This document shows, in pieces, positions 1-8,544 of a stretch of 64,000 nucleotides of DNA. The notes below the pieces were generated by a model. It saw only the letters and a program-made list of their open reading frames with translations, did no database searches and was not told where the DNA came from. Numbering within the stretch: position 1 is the first letter of the stretch; each line of letters opens with the position of its first letter. Made by a program: the position numbers and the translations under genes. The DNA comes from Mucilaginibacter gossypii. Its GTDB lineage: Bacteria; Bacteroidota; Bacteroidia; Sphingobacteriales; Sphingobacteriaceae. Where the stretch lies: assembly GCF_900100945.1 (NCBI RefSeq), contig NZ_FNCG01000012.1, positions 124,001 through 188,000 of the forward strand. The letters run 5' to 3'.

Positions 1-140
1 CGCTGAATAATTGCTGTAATGGTAATTTTATGTTAATTTATTTTAATATCGCTCCAATTTAAAAGCAATATAAATAAGTGAATTTAAAAAGTTAAATCAG
101 ATAATTGTCCTGAATAATGACTTTAAAGCGCCCTTTTTTC

Positions 141-148
141 TAATTTTG
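141..148 (+). promoter_or_regulatory. Candidate -7 element upstream of the metallophosphoesterase
   Basis: The sequence TAATTTTG fits the Bacteroidota -7 consensus TAnnTTTG and ends 7 bases before the ATG at 156. A start site about 7 bases downstream would give an almost leaderless mRNA. No TTG is visible at the expected -33 distance, so this is only half a promoter match. The remaining upstream 140 bases are AT-rich with no gene seen. Confidence 0.3.
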
Positions 149-155
149 AAACGCC

Positions 156-914
156 ATGATTTTACAGTACTGCTCCGATCTTCATTTAGAATTTTCCCAA
201 AATGAAGCCTATGTAAAAGCTAACCCCATTAAGCCCATAGGCGACATTTTGATATTGGCTGGCGATGTTACTTTGTTTACCAGGATAGATAGACATAGGG
301 ACTTTTTTGATTATATCAGTGATCACTTTGAAGCAACTTATTGGATACCAGGAAATCACGAGTACTATCAAAGTGATATTTCAAATAGATCGGGTTCATT
401 TGAAGAAAAGATCAGAAATAATGTGTCACTGATAAATAACGTGGTTAAAAAAATTGGCGCGCATCAGTTACTATTTTCCACATTGTGGTCGTCCATCAGT
501 CTTTTAAATGGCTGGCGGATAGAACGTGGCCTGAATGATTTTTATCAAATTAGTTATGATGGAAAGCGCTTTCAAATTCCCGACTATAATTATTTTCACG
601 CAAATAGCCTTACGTTTCTACGCTCAGCTTTAGAAGAAGATACACCAGGTAAAAAAGTAGTGATCACACATCACGTTCCAACTTTTAAAAACTACCCTCC
701 GGAATATAAAGGAGACTACCTGAACGAGGCATTTGCAACGATATTAGATGATTTGATTTTAGATACCACACCGGATTATTGGATTTACGGACATCACCAT
801 CAAAATATTCCTGAGTTTAAAATAGGTCATACAAAATTGCTGACAAATCAGCTTGGCTACGTTCAGCGCAACGAGCATTTACTCTATCATACCGATAAAT
901 GCATTGAACTTTAG
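156..914 (+). CDS. Calcineurin-like metallophosphoesterase
   Basis: A 252-residue cytoplasmic protein with the full metallophosphoesterase motif set: DLH at residues 8-10, GD at 36-37, GNHE at 66-69, a HHVP motif in the middle and GHHH near residue 216. These residues bind two metal ions in the family and support hydrolysis of phosphoesters. The substrate cannot be read from the sequence; the family includes nucleotidases and nucleases. There is no signal peptide. The ATG start directly precedes the motif-bearing first strand, as is usual. It is convergent with the AlbA_2 gene downstream (62-base gap), so the two are not an operon. The family call is sure, the function is open. Confidence 0.85.
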   Translation: MILQYCSDLHLEFSQNEAYVKANPIKPIGDILILAGDVTLFTRIDRHRDFFDYISDHFEATYWIPGNHEYYQSDISNRSGSFEEKIRNNVSLINNVVKKIGAHQLLFSTLWSSISLLNGWRIERGLNDFYQISYDGKRFQIPDYNYFHANSLTFLRSALEEDTPGKKVVITHHVPTFKNYPPEYKGDYLNEAFATILDDLILDTTPDYWIYGHHHQNIPEFKIGHTKLLTNQLGYVQRNEHLLYHTDKCIEL

Positions 915-976
915 CATATGATGGCACTATTGTAAATCCTTTCAACTGACGGCAAATAAATTTTATTACAAGAATT

Positions 977-2545
977 TCAGGTAGTGGGAGCGGTATTGCT
1001 GGTTTGATACTTTTGATATTTACTGGAAAGTTTATCAGGTTCGGTAAGAGTGATATAGCCAGCTTGTATTAGTGGTAAAATATGCAGGCGGTAATTTTTA
1101 GGCTGATTCGAAATGCCAAGGTGATTGAATATATCTACCCGGCTTTGGGGGATTTGACAAAAGTTTAATATTTCCTTTTGTTTCGGGGATAGCAAAATAA
1201 CATCTCTATTACCATCCCTATTACCATCTCTATTACCTTCCTTATTACTTGCCACTTCCTTTTGGGCATCATCTATAAGAACAACATCGTTTTTAAAAGC
1301 AGGATGACAAAATATTTCTACTTCGAAAAAGGTACGTTCATCATCTGTGCGAAAAGATGGTTCAGGAGAGCCATTACGTTCCAAAACACGTTTAATAGTG
1401 GGAATGCCTGTGGCACGGCCTTCCGTTAAATCGAGTTCCTTTAAAAAATCTCCTAACCGGCGGTTGCGGTAACGGCGCGGCCTTATCCTGCCGCTGATAA
1501 AATCTTCCTGACGGATAGAGCGATCAGGGCCACCATAATTAAGCAGCACGATGGATTCCGGTGAAACCCGGATTTCAACCTGCTCCCTCAGTTGATAATC
1601 ACGATGAAATAATGCATTCGCCACAGCTTCTTCCAGTGCAGCGTAAGGGTAATTCCAAATACGGATTGCTTCGGCCTTGTCAGCTTGCTTAATGACTTTT
1701 TCCTTTAAAAAGTTTGTTTTTAATAAGTCCAGTGTCTTTCTGATTAAAGTAGGTACGGGGCCTGTAATACGCGGGTATTCGAGAAATTCCGATTCTCCTT
1801 CACCCATTGGAAAATACACGACATCCACCCAGGTGGCCGGGAAGAATTTTTCCGGGTGTTCATTAAACATCATCAATGCCACATTCCGGGGAAAGCGGTG
1901 TTCGGGCGGGCCATCAACCAGGAGCATCTGTTCTAATACTTCCGTTTTGGCATGCTGATCGGAAGCTTCCATCAATTTACTGCCTATCAGGCGCAAATGA
2001 TCCTGAATGAGTACCATTGAAATATCATCTATGCTGGCATATTGATTAGAGCGGTCATCAAAGGGAATTTGGTTGGCCAGACTAATCAGTTCTTGCTGAG
2101 TTTCCATATCTGCAACAGCAGAACTGGCATACCTACGTACATAATAAGAGTATCTTTTTTGTTTGGCCGTAATTTGTTCAGGCACTTCATAAGGGCGGTT
2201 AGAACCACCGGGCACCCAAATAACTAAAATTTGCTGGCCATCCACAGTTTCAATAAAGAGTTTAGGATGGTAAACGGGGTTAATCAGGTTATTATACCCG
2301 ATCATCTCTTTTTGAATAGAGGCAATCTTGGAGGCACTTAAACCTACAACGGGCCGCTTGGCAATCCCGCTTTCTTCTTCCACGCCAATCAGAATATAGC
2401 CACCACCCACATTTTCAAAATCATTCGCAAAAGCACAAATTGAACGGTATATGGCATCAGGATTCCATCCCTCTTTAAATTCGAGCCGTTCCGATTCAAC
2501 AGAACGGGCGTTTAATAAATCTTCAATATTGACGTGTAATGGCAT
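977..2545 (-). CDS. AlbA_2/Schlafen-type putative DNA-binding protein with GHKL ATPase-like domain
   Basis: A 522-residue protein of the 'RNA/DNA-binding ATP-dependent regulator' type. The N-terminal AlbA_2 (Schlafen-like) domain shows LEFKEGW near residue 22 and a GGGYILIGVEE motif. The middle part ends in an HATPase_c_4 region with ANALFHRDY near residue 310 and the LRRP-like block RIRPRRYRNRRL. The C-terminus looks like a winged helix. Between them lies a tandem GNRD repeat (three units, positions 1200-1248 in DNA), a 12-base microsatellite that can change copy number without shifting frame. Such proteins are often called transcriptional regulators and sit in accessory or defence regions, but their biochemistry is poorly known. 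A decayed copy of the 5' end of this gene lies at 18205-18435 in the same orientation. Confidence 0.85.
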   Translation of the reverse strand: MPLHVNIEDLLNARSVESERLEFKEGWNPDAIYRSICAFANDFENVGGGYILIGVEEESGIAKRPVVGLSASKIASIQKEMIGYNNLINPVYHPKLFIETVDGQQILVIWVPGGSNRPYEVPEQITAKQKRYSYYVRRYASSAVADMETQQELISLANQIPFDDRSNQYASIDDISMVLIQDHLRLIGSKLMEASDQHAKTEVLEQMLLVDGPPEHRFPRNVALMMFNEHPEKFFPATWVDVVYFPMGEGESEFLEYPRITGPVPTLIRKTLDLLKTNFLKEKVIKQADKAEAIRIWNYPYAALEEAVANALFHRDYQLREQVEIRVSPESIVLLNYGGPDRSIRQEDFISGRIRPRRYRNRRLGDFLKELDLTEGRATGIPTIKRVLERNGSPEPSFRTDDERTFFEVEIFCHPAFKNDVVLIDDAQKEVASNKEGNRDGNRDGNRDVILLSPKQKEILNFCQIPQSRVDIFNHLGISNQPKNYRLHILPLIQAGYITLTEPDKLSSKYQKYQTSNTAPTT

Positions 2546-3073
2546 GTTGTAAAAATAAGGAGGAATGTCATAGTATCGAATTAAAATTTAATTCTCCATT
2601 TTAAAGCCCCCGCGATAAATTTTCTATCGCAGTGTTACTTATTTGTTACTTTTTGAATGTAACTAATTGTAATACAGTTATAAATTCAATTCCTGCCATT
2701 TGGCAAATGTAAGCGCAATTACGGGTTTCTGAATATTTATATTGACAAGGAATATTTTGTTCCGGGCACCCGGGTCACTGAGTCAGACAAAGATAATCTT
2801 AAGATCATGCACTTTGCAGTAAAAGAGAGAACGAATTAAATTTTTCAGGCCACGGTTATAAGCAGCCTGTCAAAGTAAATTATAACCTGTTAGACTACTT
2901 TGATCAATATTTGGTCAAGAATTTAATTATAAATTGAAGTGCTTTATTATTAACCTTAAGCGATATTTTCCCAAAGAGATGGCTTTAGTTCATGACATAG
3001 ATGAAGATTTGTTAGACAAACTATATGATAAGGACAAGTGGGTATTTCTTGACCTCAGGCTTTATCCGGTTTC
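2546..3073. other. Intergenic region, left end of the stress island
   Basis: No convincing gene. The part up to about 2745 is the upstream region of the AlbA_2 gene, and its far end (about 2680-2740) matches sequence next to the decayed copy near 18380-18430, including a shared TAGCGCAATTA-like stretch. Beyond 2745 the similarity stops, which is where I place the island edge. A 33-codon open frame at 2979-3080 runs into the end of the lipoprotein pseudogene on the other strand and is not supported. Confidence 0.4.
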
Positions 3074-3702
3074 CTATTGAATTACTTGTTGTTTTACCAT
3101 GTCTTTAAGGATCAGTTGCCCGTATTCATGGCCAAGGGCCTCTGAATCAGATGGATTAAAAGACTGTGTTTGTACAGAGTAGATCAATTGTTGGGTGTCC
3201 ATTTCATAGAGGTTACTTTCCCAAAAGTACCGGGTATTTGTCACATAGTAACCGGGCTCATAAATGCGGCGGGATATTGCTGTATGGTACCCCAGAAATG
3301 ATTGTAATAATAGCTATAGGGTGAATAGTAATAAATATGGCCCGGGACATAGCTTTTTTCTTTCTCCTTATCGAGCATTACGATAGTGATAACAGCGTCA
3401 ATTCCGTCATTTTTAATTTTGCTCATTGCCGTTTGCTCGTCCATTTTGTCGAAGGCTTTGGGGCCATATTCCTGCATTGATGCTACAGCATTATAACCCC
3501 GGGCCTTTAAATCGCCCGCCATATGGTTTTCCATGTTCTCTTGAAGAGTCCGGTCTGCGGCCCGGACAAGTCCTAATACCAGTATCTTATTATATTTATG
3601 GGGGGCAGCATTTTTGGCTTTCCATGAGCTTGTAATTTTGGATGTGGCGCATCCGGCCACGATCAGTAACAGGGCTATGCCCGTCAATTTTATTCTTTTC
3701 AT
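3074..3702 (-). pseudogene. Frameshifted DUF4136-like lipoprotein
   Basis: The open frame from 3702 begins with a lipoprotein signal (MKRIKLTGIALL, lipobox VAGC) and runs 153 residues to a stop at 3241. In another frame the sequence then continues without a break for about 60 codons (PGYYVTNTRYFWESNLYEM onward, ending KDMVKQQVIQ) to a TAG at 3074-3076. The continuation reads like a normal beta-rich C-terminus, so one base appears to have been lost around 3240-3290. The repaired product would be about 209 residues. The part before the break has the SSWK motif and a Tyr/Pro-rich stretch seen in small DUF4136-like lipoproteins. This could be a true pseudogene, a sequencing indel, or less likely a programmed frameshift. 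Confidence 0.6.
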
Positions 3703-4048
3703 AACTTACAGCTTTAAATAAACCACTGTAAATTATAAGTATTTATTGTGATGCAAAATGATTGCGGTTATACTATGAAATGATAAAAATTACATTACAA
3801 ACCTCGATGTGAATTTGGTATGGCAGTCATTTTTGCTGAGCAAGCGCAAAAATATGAAGCGGTTAATCACCGGTGCTTTTTACGATTCAAGTTGAGTTTT
3901 TAAATTTTTGGCCCGCGGAGGTCTTCCCCTCGCGCACGTAAGGTATAAGATGCATTAGGTATGCCGTACATTTAAAGATAGTAAAATAAGGCCGGGCAGT
4001 TGATTTGGTGGGGAGCATTTTAAAAATACTCTTACACCCGAACTTAGC
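3703..4048. other. Intergenic region, nothing recognised
   Basis: AT-rich sequence between the lipoprotein pseudogene and the USP remnant. Short open frames in all directions have no recognisable motif. It must hold the promoter of the lipoprotein gene, but no clear TAnnTTTG element was found. Confidence 0.3.
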
Positions 4049-4229
4049 ATGAAATTGACTTCCCGGTTATGACGATTTTTTTGCCAGGACTATGCGTACG
4101 GCCGATAGCTTATTGGCAATCGCAGCAAAACCGGGTGCCAATGTGGTGCTGGTAAATGCTTGTTTCATAGCCCTAAACCATTTCCCGGGCAACAACGATA
4201 GCGATTTTACGGTGAGTAACAAATGTTGA
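4049..4229 (+). pseudogene. Remnant of a universal stress protein gene
   Basis: After the ATG at 4049 the reading breaks, but one frame then gives DDFFARTMRTADSLLAIA followed by AAKPGANVVLVNACF up to a stop at 4227. This matches the first part of a Usp domain as in the intact copies here (LTDFSANAAHAE..., LTDLSKNAAHAAE...): the first strand, the DFS loop, helix 1 and strand 2. The rest of the domain is missing. It fits the theme of an island that accumulates and loses USP genes. The identification rests on pattern only. Confidence 0.5.
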
Positions 4230-4423
4230 AAACGAAATGCTTTTATGGCCACGAGCTTTAAATAAAAAAAAGGGTAGCCTGAAATTCTTTGTTTTACGAA
4301 ATTGAGAAAACAAGTAAGGAATTATAATTGCTTTAGGAAGGCGTCTGTTATACAGCGCCTCATTATGCTCTAAAAATGAAATTTGGTGGTTAATCAAAAT
4401 CCATCGCGTATTATTCAATATTT
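4230..4423. other. Intergenic region upstream of the USP-fdh operon
   Basis: AT-rich, with no supported gene. Open frames on the minus strand here have no family likeness and are probably chance. The region leads into the perfect palindrome that precedes the operon. Confidence 0.3.
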
Positions 4424-4449
4424 AAAAGAATGATTATTATCATTCTTTT
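4424..4449. promoter_or_regulatory. Perfect 11-bp inverted repeat upstream of the USP-DUF2061-fdh operon
   Basis: The arms AAAAGAATGAT and ATCATTCTTTT are exact reverse complements, separated by TATT. The element is AT-rich and lies about 115 bases upstream of the first gene, a position and size that suit a dimeric regulator's operator. The low G+C makes an intrinsic terminator less likely. Which regulator binds is unknown; Crp/Fnr-type sites have a TTGA/TCAA core that is not present here. Confidence 0.45.
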
Positions 4450-4563
4450 GTAATTAACTTCAGAATATCTTTATAAAAGGGCTAACACAACTTAATTGAT
4501 ATAATTTATAGCTCTTTCATTTCGGGCCTATTGTAAGCACCAATTTAAATAAGGCATAACCAT

Positions 4564-5001
4564 ATGAGCGATTTTAAAAAAATATTAATAGCAACAGATG
4601 ATGGCCCGACATCTGAAATTGTTGCACTAAAAGGATTTCAATTAGGAAAGAAACTCAATGCGGAAATCGCATTAGTAAGCGTTGTTGACACAACAGTTTT
4701 AGTAAGCGAAACCGGGGCAACAAGTCAGGAATTGGCAGAAATTATTAAAAGTAACCATGTTGATAATCAACAAATATTAATTGAAAAAGTATTTGGTGAT
4801 TTTAAAATTTGGTCATTTGTGGAACAAGGAAATCCTTATGAGGCTATTCTGAGAGTTGCAAAAGAATGGGAAGCTGATTTAGTAGTACTCGGAACACATG
4901 GCAGAACCGGGTTATCCAGTTTATTGGTAGGTAGTGTATCGGAAAAAGTGATCAGGCATTCAACAATACCCATATTTATTGTACCGACAAAACATGATTG
5001 A
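4564..5001 (+). CDS. Universal stress protein, single Usp domain
   Basis: A 145-residue, one-domain UspA-family protein. The C-terminal ATP-binding signature is complete: GTHGRTGLSSLLVGSVSEKV, matching G-2x-G-9x-G-(S/T), so this is probably an ATP-binding, dimeric USP. The N-terminus (KKILIATDDG) is the usual first strand with its aspartate. It heads a likely operon: the stop codon overlaps the start of the DUF2061 gene by 8 bases, and formate dehydrogenase follows. Unlike the two tandem USPs in this island it is the short, canonical type. Confidence 0.9.
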   Translation: MSDFKKILIATDDGPTSEIVALKGFQLGKKLNAEIALVSVVDTTVLVSETGATSQELAEIIKSNHVDNQQILIEKVFGDFKIWSFVEQGNPYEAILRVAKEWEADLVVLGTHGRTGLSSLLVGSVSEKVIRHSTIPIFIVPTKHD

Positions 5002-5251
5002 AAAACTATTTCCCGGTACTCATCACGCAGAAGAAACTGTCCGCAGGTCTATTGTAAAAGCTATCAGTTATAGGGCCGCCATTTTAATTCTTGATTTCGC
5101 AGCCATCTATCTGTTTACCGGACAAATAAAAGTTGCGGTTGGTTTTATGATAGTCAGTAACGTTTACACCACTATCGGTTATTTTTTTTATGAAAGAATT
5201 TGGGATAAAATTAGATGGGGTAAAATTATTTATAAAACAACAGATCAATAA
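4994..5251 (+). CDS. DUF2061 small membrane protein
   Basis: An 85-residue protein starting at the ATG that overlaps the end of the USP gene (translational coupling is likely). A longer frame begins at a TTG at 4979, but the ATG gives the normal N-terminus. DUF2061 features are clear: RSIVKAISYR, two transmembrane segments, and the closing YERIWDKIRWG motif. The family is found next to sulphate and redox genes but has no proven function. Its place between a USP and formate dehydrogenase suggests a role at the membrane linked to that enzyme, which is an inference. Confidence 0.85.
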   Translation: MIEKLFPGTHHAEETVRRSIVKAISYRAAILILDFAAIYLFTGQIKVAVGFMIVSNVYTTIGYFFYERIWDKIRWGKIIYKTTDQ

Positions 5252-5307
5252 TGGGGGTATAGTGCCTGTAGTTTTACCACCTATTTACCCGTATACAATG
5301 CTTTGAT

Positions 5308-7980
5308 ATGTATAGTGTCATCATTAATAATAAAGAGCATCACGGCGAAGCAGGTCAGACTATTCTGAACCTGCTTCATCGCATTGGCGTTGATGTGCCG
5401 GCTCTTTGCTATGATGAGCGCCTGCATCCTTTTTCTGTTTGTCGTTCATGCTTGGTGAAGGTAAAAGGCCAGGACCAATTGCAACCGGCCTGCCGCACCC
5501 TCCTTACTGATAAAATGGTAGTGGAAACACATACTTCTGAAATTGAGGATTATAGGAAAGGCATATTGCAAATGTTGGCAAGGGATTATCCTTTTTCTGA
5601 GGTAACAAGATTCCCGCAAAAGGAATTTCATCAATGGCTAAAACATTACGGCATAACAGAAGAAACTAAAAATACAACCACCCCGGTTATTGATAGTTCA
5701 CATCCCTATATGCAAGTGGATATGGGACGTTGCATTAACTGTTCGAGATGCGTAAAGATATGTGATGAGCTACAGGGACAATTTGTATGGCATATCATAA
5801 ACCGTGGCGATAAGACTAAAATTATTTCCGATTCTAAGAGTTTGTTCGCCGAAAGCTCATGCGTAAGTTGCGGCGCATGTGCTGATGCATGCCCTACTGG
5901 GGCCATTGAAGACAAGCAGGCGATCAAATTGGGTACGCCCGACGATATAACAAGATCAGTTTGTGCTTATTGCGGGGTGGGATGCGAAATAGAAATTGGA
6001 GTAAAAGAGCAGAAAATTGTAGGGGTACATCCTGCCAAAAATGCCCTGGTTAATAAGGGACATCTTTGTGTTAAAGGTCGTTATGCATGGGAATACATGT
6101 ATGCCGGCGACCGGATCACACAACCTATGATACGATGCGCCGGTAAATGGAAGAAAGCATCATGGGATGAAGCCATTAAGTATTGCGCGGAAAGATTAAC
6201 ATCGATCTCCAAAAAGCACGGAGCTGACAGCATAAGCATCATCGGCTCGGCAAGAGCTACTAATGAAGACAATTACTGTATACAAAAATTTGCGCGGGCT
6301 GTTATCGGGACAAATAATGTGGATAATTGCGCCAGGGTTTGTCACCAGCCTACAGCCAAAGCCATGAGCATGGTTTTGGGCACGGGCGCGTCCACAAATT
6401 CTTTTGATGACATTGAAAGGGCAAAAACAATACTGGTTGCAGGAGCTGATACCACCGAGAGCCATCCGGTAGTAGGTGCAAGAATTAAGCAAGCTGCAAT
6501 TAAAGGCGCTAATCTCATCGTGATAGATCCACGGAGAACAGAACTGGCAGAATATGCCACCTTTCACCTTCAGTTAAAGCCGGGAACCAATATCCCTTTA
6601 TTTCATGCAATGGCCCACGTTATCGTATCCGAAAAGTTGCATAACGAAGAATTTATTATAAACAGAACCGAAGGATGGGATGAGTTTAAAAAATTTATAG
6701 CAGAATGGACACCGGAAAGAGCAGCGAAAATCTGCGGTGTTCATCCACGCCTGATAAGAGAATCGGCCCGCCTGTTTGCGCAAAAATCCCCGTCCATGTG
6801 TTTTCACGGTCTTGGGTTAACGGAACATACGCAAGGGACGGAGAATGTTATGGCGCTCATAACAATTGCACTGCTTACCGGGAATATAGGTAAAGAAGGT
6901 GCTGGCATAAACCCTTTACGCGGGCAAAATAATGTGCAGGGATCGGCTGTTATGGGCTGCGACCCTGCGGTATATACCGGGATGGCCTCCGTAAAAACAG
7001 AACGAAAAAGATTTGAGGAGCTATGGAAGACAGATCTTCCAGCCACCCGGGGATTAACTCTCCCTGAAATGCTTGATGCCGCTGTAGCGGGAGATTTAAA
7101 GGCAATGTGGATCATAGGGTATGATGTTTTTTTTACTATGCCCAACTCAAAGCATACCAAAGAAGCTTTTGATATGCTTGATTTTATTATTGTTCAGGAT
7201 ATGTTTATGAACGAAACGGCGAAAAAGTTTGCCGATGTTTTTTTACCCTGCGCTTCTTCTTTTGAAAAAGAGGGAACCTTCATGAATACGGAAAGAAGGA
7301 TTCAAAAAGTAAGAGCTGCAGTATCCCGGCCACAAGAAGTGAAAGCAGATTGGGAGGTTGTTTGCATTATGGCGGCTGCGATGAAAAAAAAGGAACTATT
7401 TAACTTCTCATCTGCACAGGACATATGGAATGAAATAAGAGATACCTGGAGTGCAGCCTATGGTATAACTTATGAGCGGTTGGATAATAATGGTATCCAA
7501 TGGCCCTGTCCAACTACAGATCACCCCGGAACAACCATTCTTCATACCGAAACTTTTCCACGAGAAGGCGGCAGGGCAAAATTATCAATAATTGAATTTT
7601 GCCCTACTCCTGAACAGGTAACACCCGCATATCCGTTTATCCTGATAACCGGCAGGACGCTTTATCATTTTAACGCAGGTAACATGACCTACAGAACAGC
7701 CAACAAAGATATTTGCCGTGCAGATTTGCTTCACTTAAACCCAAAAGATGCAAATATCATCGGCTTGCAAGATGGAGATACTGCAAGAGTGGTCAGCAAA
7801 TATGGCGAAGCCTCTCTGACGGTATGTATTGATAACTCGTTAAATAAAGGTGAGGCATTCAGTACATTTAATGATGCCCGGGTTTTTATCAATAAAATAA
7901 CCAGTTCGCTGCGTGACAAATATGTGCAAACACCCGAATACAAAATCACAGCGGTTAGAATCGAAAAATGGTCGGCGTGA
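5308..7980 (+). CDS. fdhF: Formate dehydrogenase alpha subunit, cysteine type
   Basis: An 890-residue molybdenum/tungsten bis-MGD oxidoreductase that would oxidise formate to CO2. Domains in order: a 2Fe-2S ferredoxin domain (Cys34, 45, 48, 62), a NuoG-like stretch, a two-cluster 4Fe-4S ferredoxin domain (NCSRCVKIC and SCVSCGACADACPTGA, about 145-195), the molybdopterin-proximal 4Fe-4S site (Cys219, 222, 226, 254), the catalytic domain, and a C-terminal MGD-binding domain (about 770-885). The active-site block reads DNCARVCHQPT, with Cys345 where selenocysteine stands in Sec enzymes, followed by His346. No NAD- or quinone-linked partner subunit and no fdhD sulphurtransferase gene is nearby; only the USP and DUF2061 genes precede it. 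The electron acceptor is therefore unknown. Related oxidoreductases cannot be wholly excluded, but the CARVCH motif favours formate. Confidence 0.88.
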   Translation: MYSVIINNKEHHGEAGQTILNLLHRIGVDVPALCYDERLHPFSVCRSCLVKVKGQDQLQPACRTLLTDKMVVETHTSEIEDYRKGILQMLARDYPFSEVTRFPQKEFHQWLKHYGITEETKNTTTPVIDSSHPYMQVDMGRCINCSRCVKICDELQGQFVWHIINRGDKTKIISDSKSLFAESSCVSCGACADACPTGAIEDKQAIKLGTPDDITRSVCAYCGVGCEIEIGVKEQKIVGVHPAKNALVNKGHLCVKGRYAWEYMYAGDRITQPMIRCAGKWKKASWDEAIKYCAERLTSISKKHGADSISIIGSARATNEDNYCIQKFARAVIGTNNVDNCARVCHQPTAKAMSMVLGTGASTNSFDDIERAKTILVAGADTTESHPVVGARIKQAAIKGANLIVIDPRRTELAEYATFHLQLKPGTNIPLFHAMAHVIVSEKLHNEEFIINRTEGWDEFKKFIAEWTPERAAKICGVHPRLIRESARLFAQKSPSMCFHGLGLTEHTQGTENVMALITIALLTGNIGKEGAGINPLRGQNNVQGSAVMGCDPAVYTGMASVKTERKRFEELWKTDLPATRGLTLPEMLDAAVAGDLKAMWIIGYDVFFTMPNSKHTKEAFDMLDFIIVQDMFMNETAKKFADVFLPCASSFEKEGTFMNTERRIQKVRAAVSRPQEVKADWEVVCIMAAAMKKKELFNFSSAQDIWNEIRDTWSAAYGITYERLDNNGIQWPCPTTDHPGTTILHTETFPREGGRAKLSIIEFCPTPEQVTPAYPFILITGRTLYHFNAGNMTYRTANKDICRADLLHLNPKDANIIGLQDGDTARVVSKYGEASLTVCIDNSLNKGEAFSTFNDARVFINKITSSLRDKYVQTPEYKITAVRIEKWSA

Positions 7981-8022
7981 AGCACGTATGCAGGAGAAAG
8001 GGGCGAATATATACTACCTTTT

Positions 8023-8388
8023 CTAATAAAATGATCTTTCTGCCTCATTCATGTTGCGTTCAAAAGATTCTACCTGCCCGATCGTAAAGCTGTAATGCGG
8101 ACTGTTATTGATCCCCTTGCCCAAGGCGGGCGTAAAAACTTTTTTGAATGCTGTATCTTTTGCAAAGGTGCTTTTGAAGTATAAGTTAACCTTCTCCTTG
8201 TTAACGGCCTCCAGTCTTTCCACCGCTTTGCGGTTTAACATGGTCATTTAAAGGTCTTCCGTACTCTTGTCCATCAAGGGCGAAAGGATCACATATAGCA
8301 AGATAATGCCGTAACCACAACCCAATTGAATGCAGGTTTGATTTAACAGTTTTTGGGGGTGCCGGCTGATCGGGTTTTTATAATTCAA
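8023..8388 (-). pseudogene. ftsH: Truncated, decayed 5' fragment of ftsH
   Basis: Read from 8388 in several frames, the sequence gives NYKNPISRHPQK, then KPAFNWVVVTAL, then LLYVILSPLMDKSTEDL and a stop, then LNRKAVERLEAVNKEKVN and finally PHYSFTIGQVESFERNM. In order, these are the cytoplasmic tip, the first transmembrane helix and the periplasmic domain of a Bacteroidota FtsH, broken by at least two frameshifts and an internal loss. The AAA ATPase and zinc-protease domains are absent; the fragment ends about 40 bases from the fdh stop codon. Identification is from recalled family features, not a search. A remnant ftsH in an island that also carries hsp20 recalls the transmissible stress-tolerance loci of other bacteria. 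Confidence 0.55.
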
Positions 8389-8476
8389 AGATGGTCTGCA
8401 TTCCGTCCGCAGAAAATGCGGTGGCGTCTTTAAAATATGATCTTAAACGAGTTCCGGGATCGATGACAAGCATCAT
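8378..8476 (-). other. Short open frame, possible gene tail upstream of the ftsH remnant
   Basis: A 32-codon frame (MMLVIDPGTRLRSYF..., ending GMQTIFEL) ends just inside the ftsH remnant. It reads like the C-terminus of a real protein, but I cannot name a family. It may be the end of a decayed gene that once preceded ftsH. Confidence 0.2.
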
Positions 8477-8544
8477 TTGAGATTCTGATATTGATCATTT
8501 ATAAACTGTGTGCTATTCAGGTACTTTGTTAATAAAATTCACCG

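Noticed and set aside
2979..3080. 33-codon plus-strand frame starting MALVHDIDEDLL
   Set aside because: It overlaps the end of the lipoprotein pseudogene on the other strand and has no promoter signal or known family.
4067..4418. Two minus-strand open frames before the USP operon
   Set aside because: They lie over the USP remnant and AT-rich DNA and show no domain pattern.
6340..6342. Possible selenocysteine codon in formate dehydrogenase
   Set aside because: The codon at the catalytic position is TGT (Cys), not TGA, so no Sec machinery is needed.
6196..6567. Long antisense frame within the formate dehydrogenase gene
   Set aside because: It is a shadow of the strongly supported sense gene and has no motif of its own.
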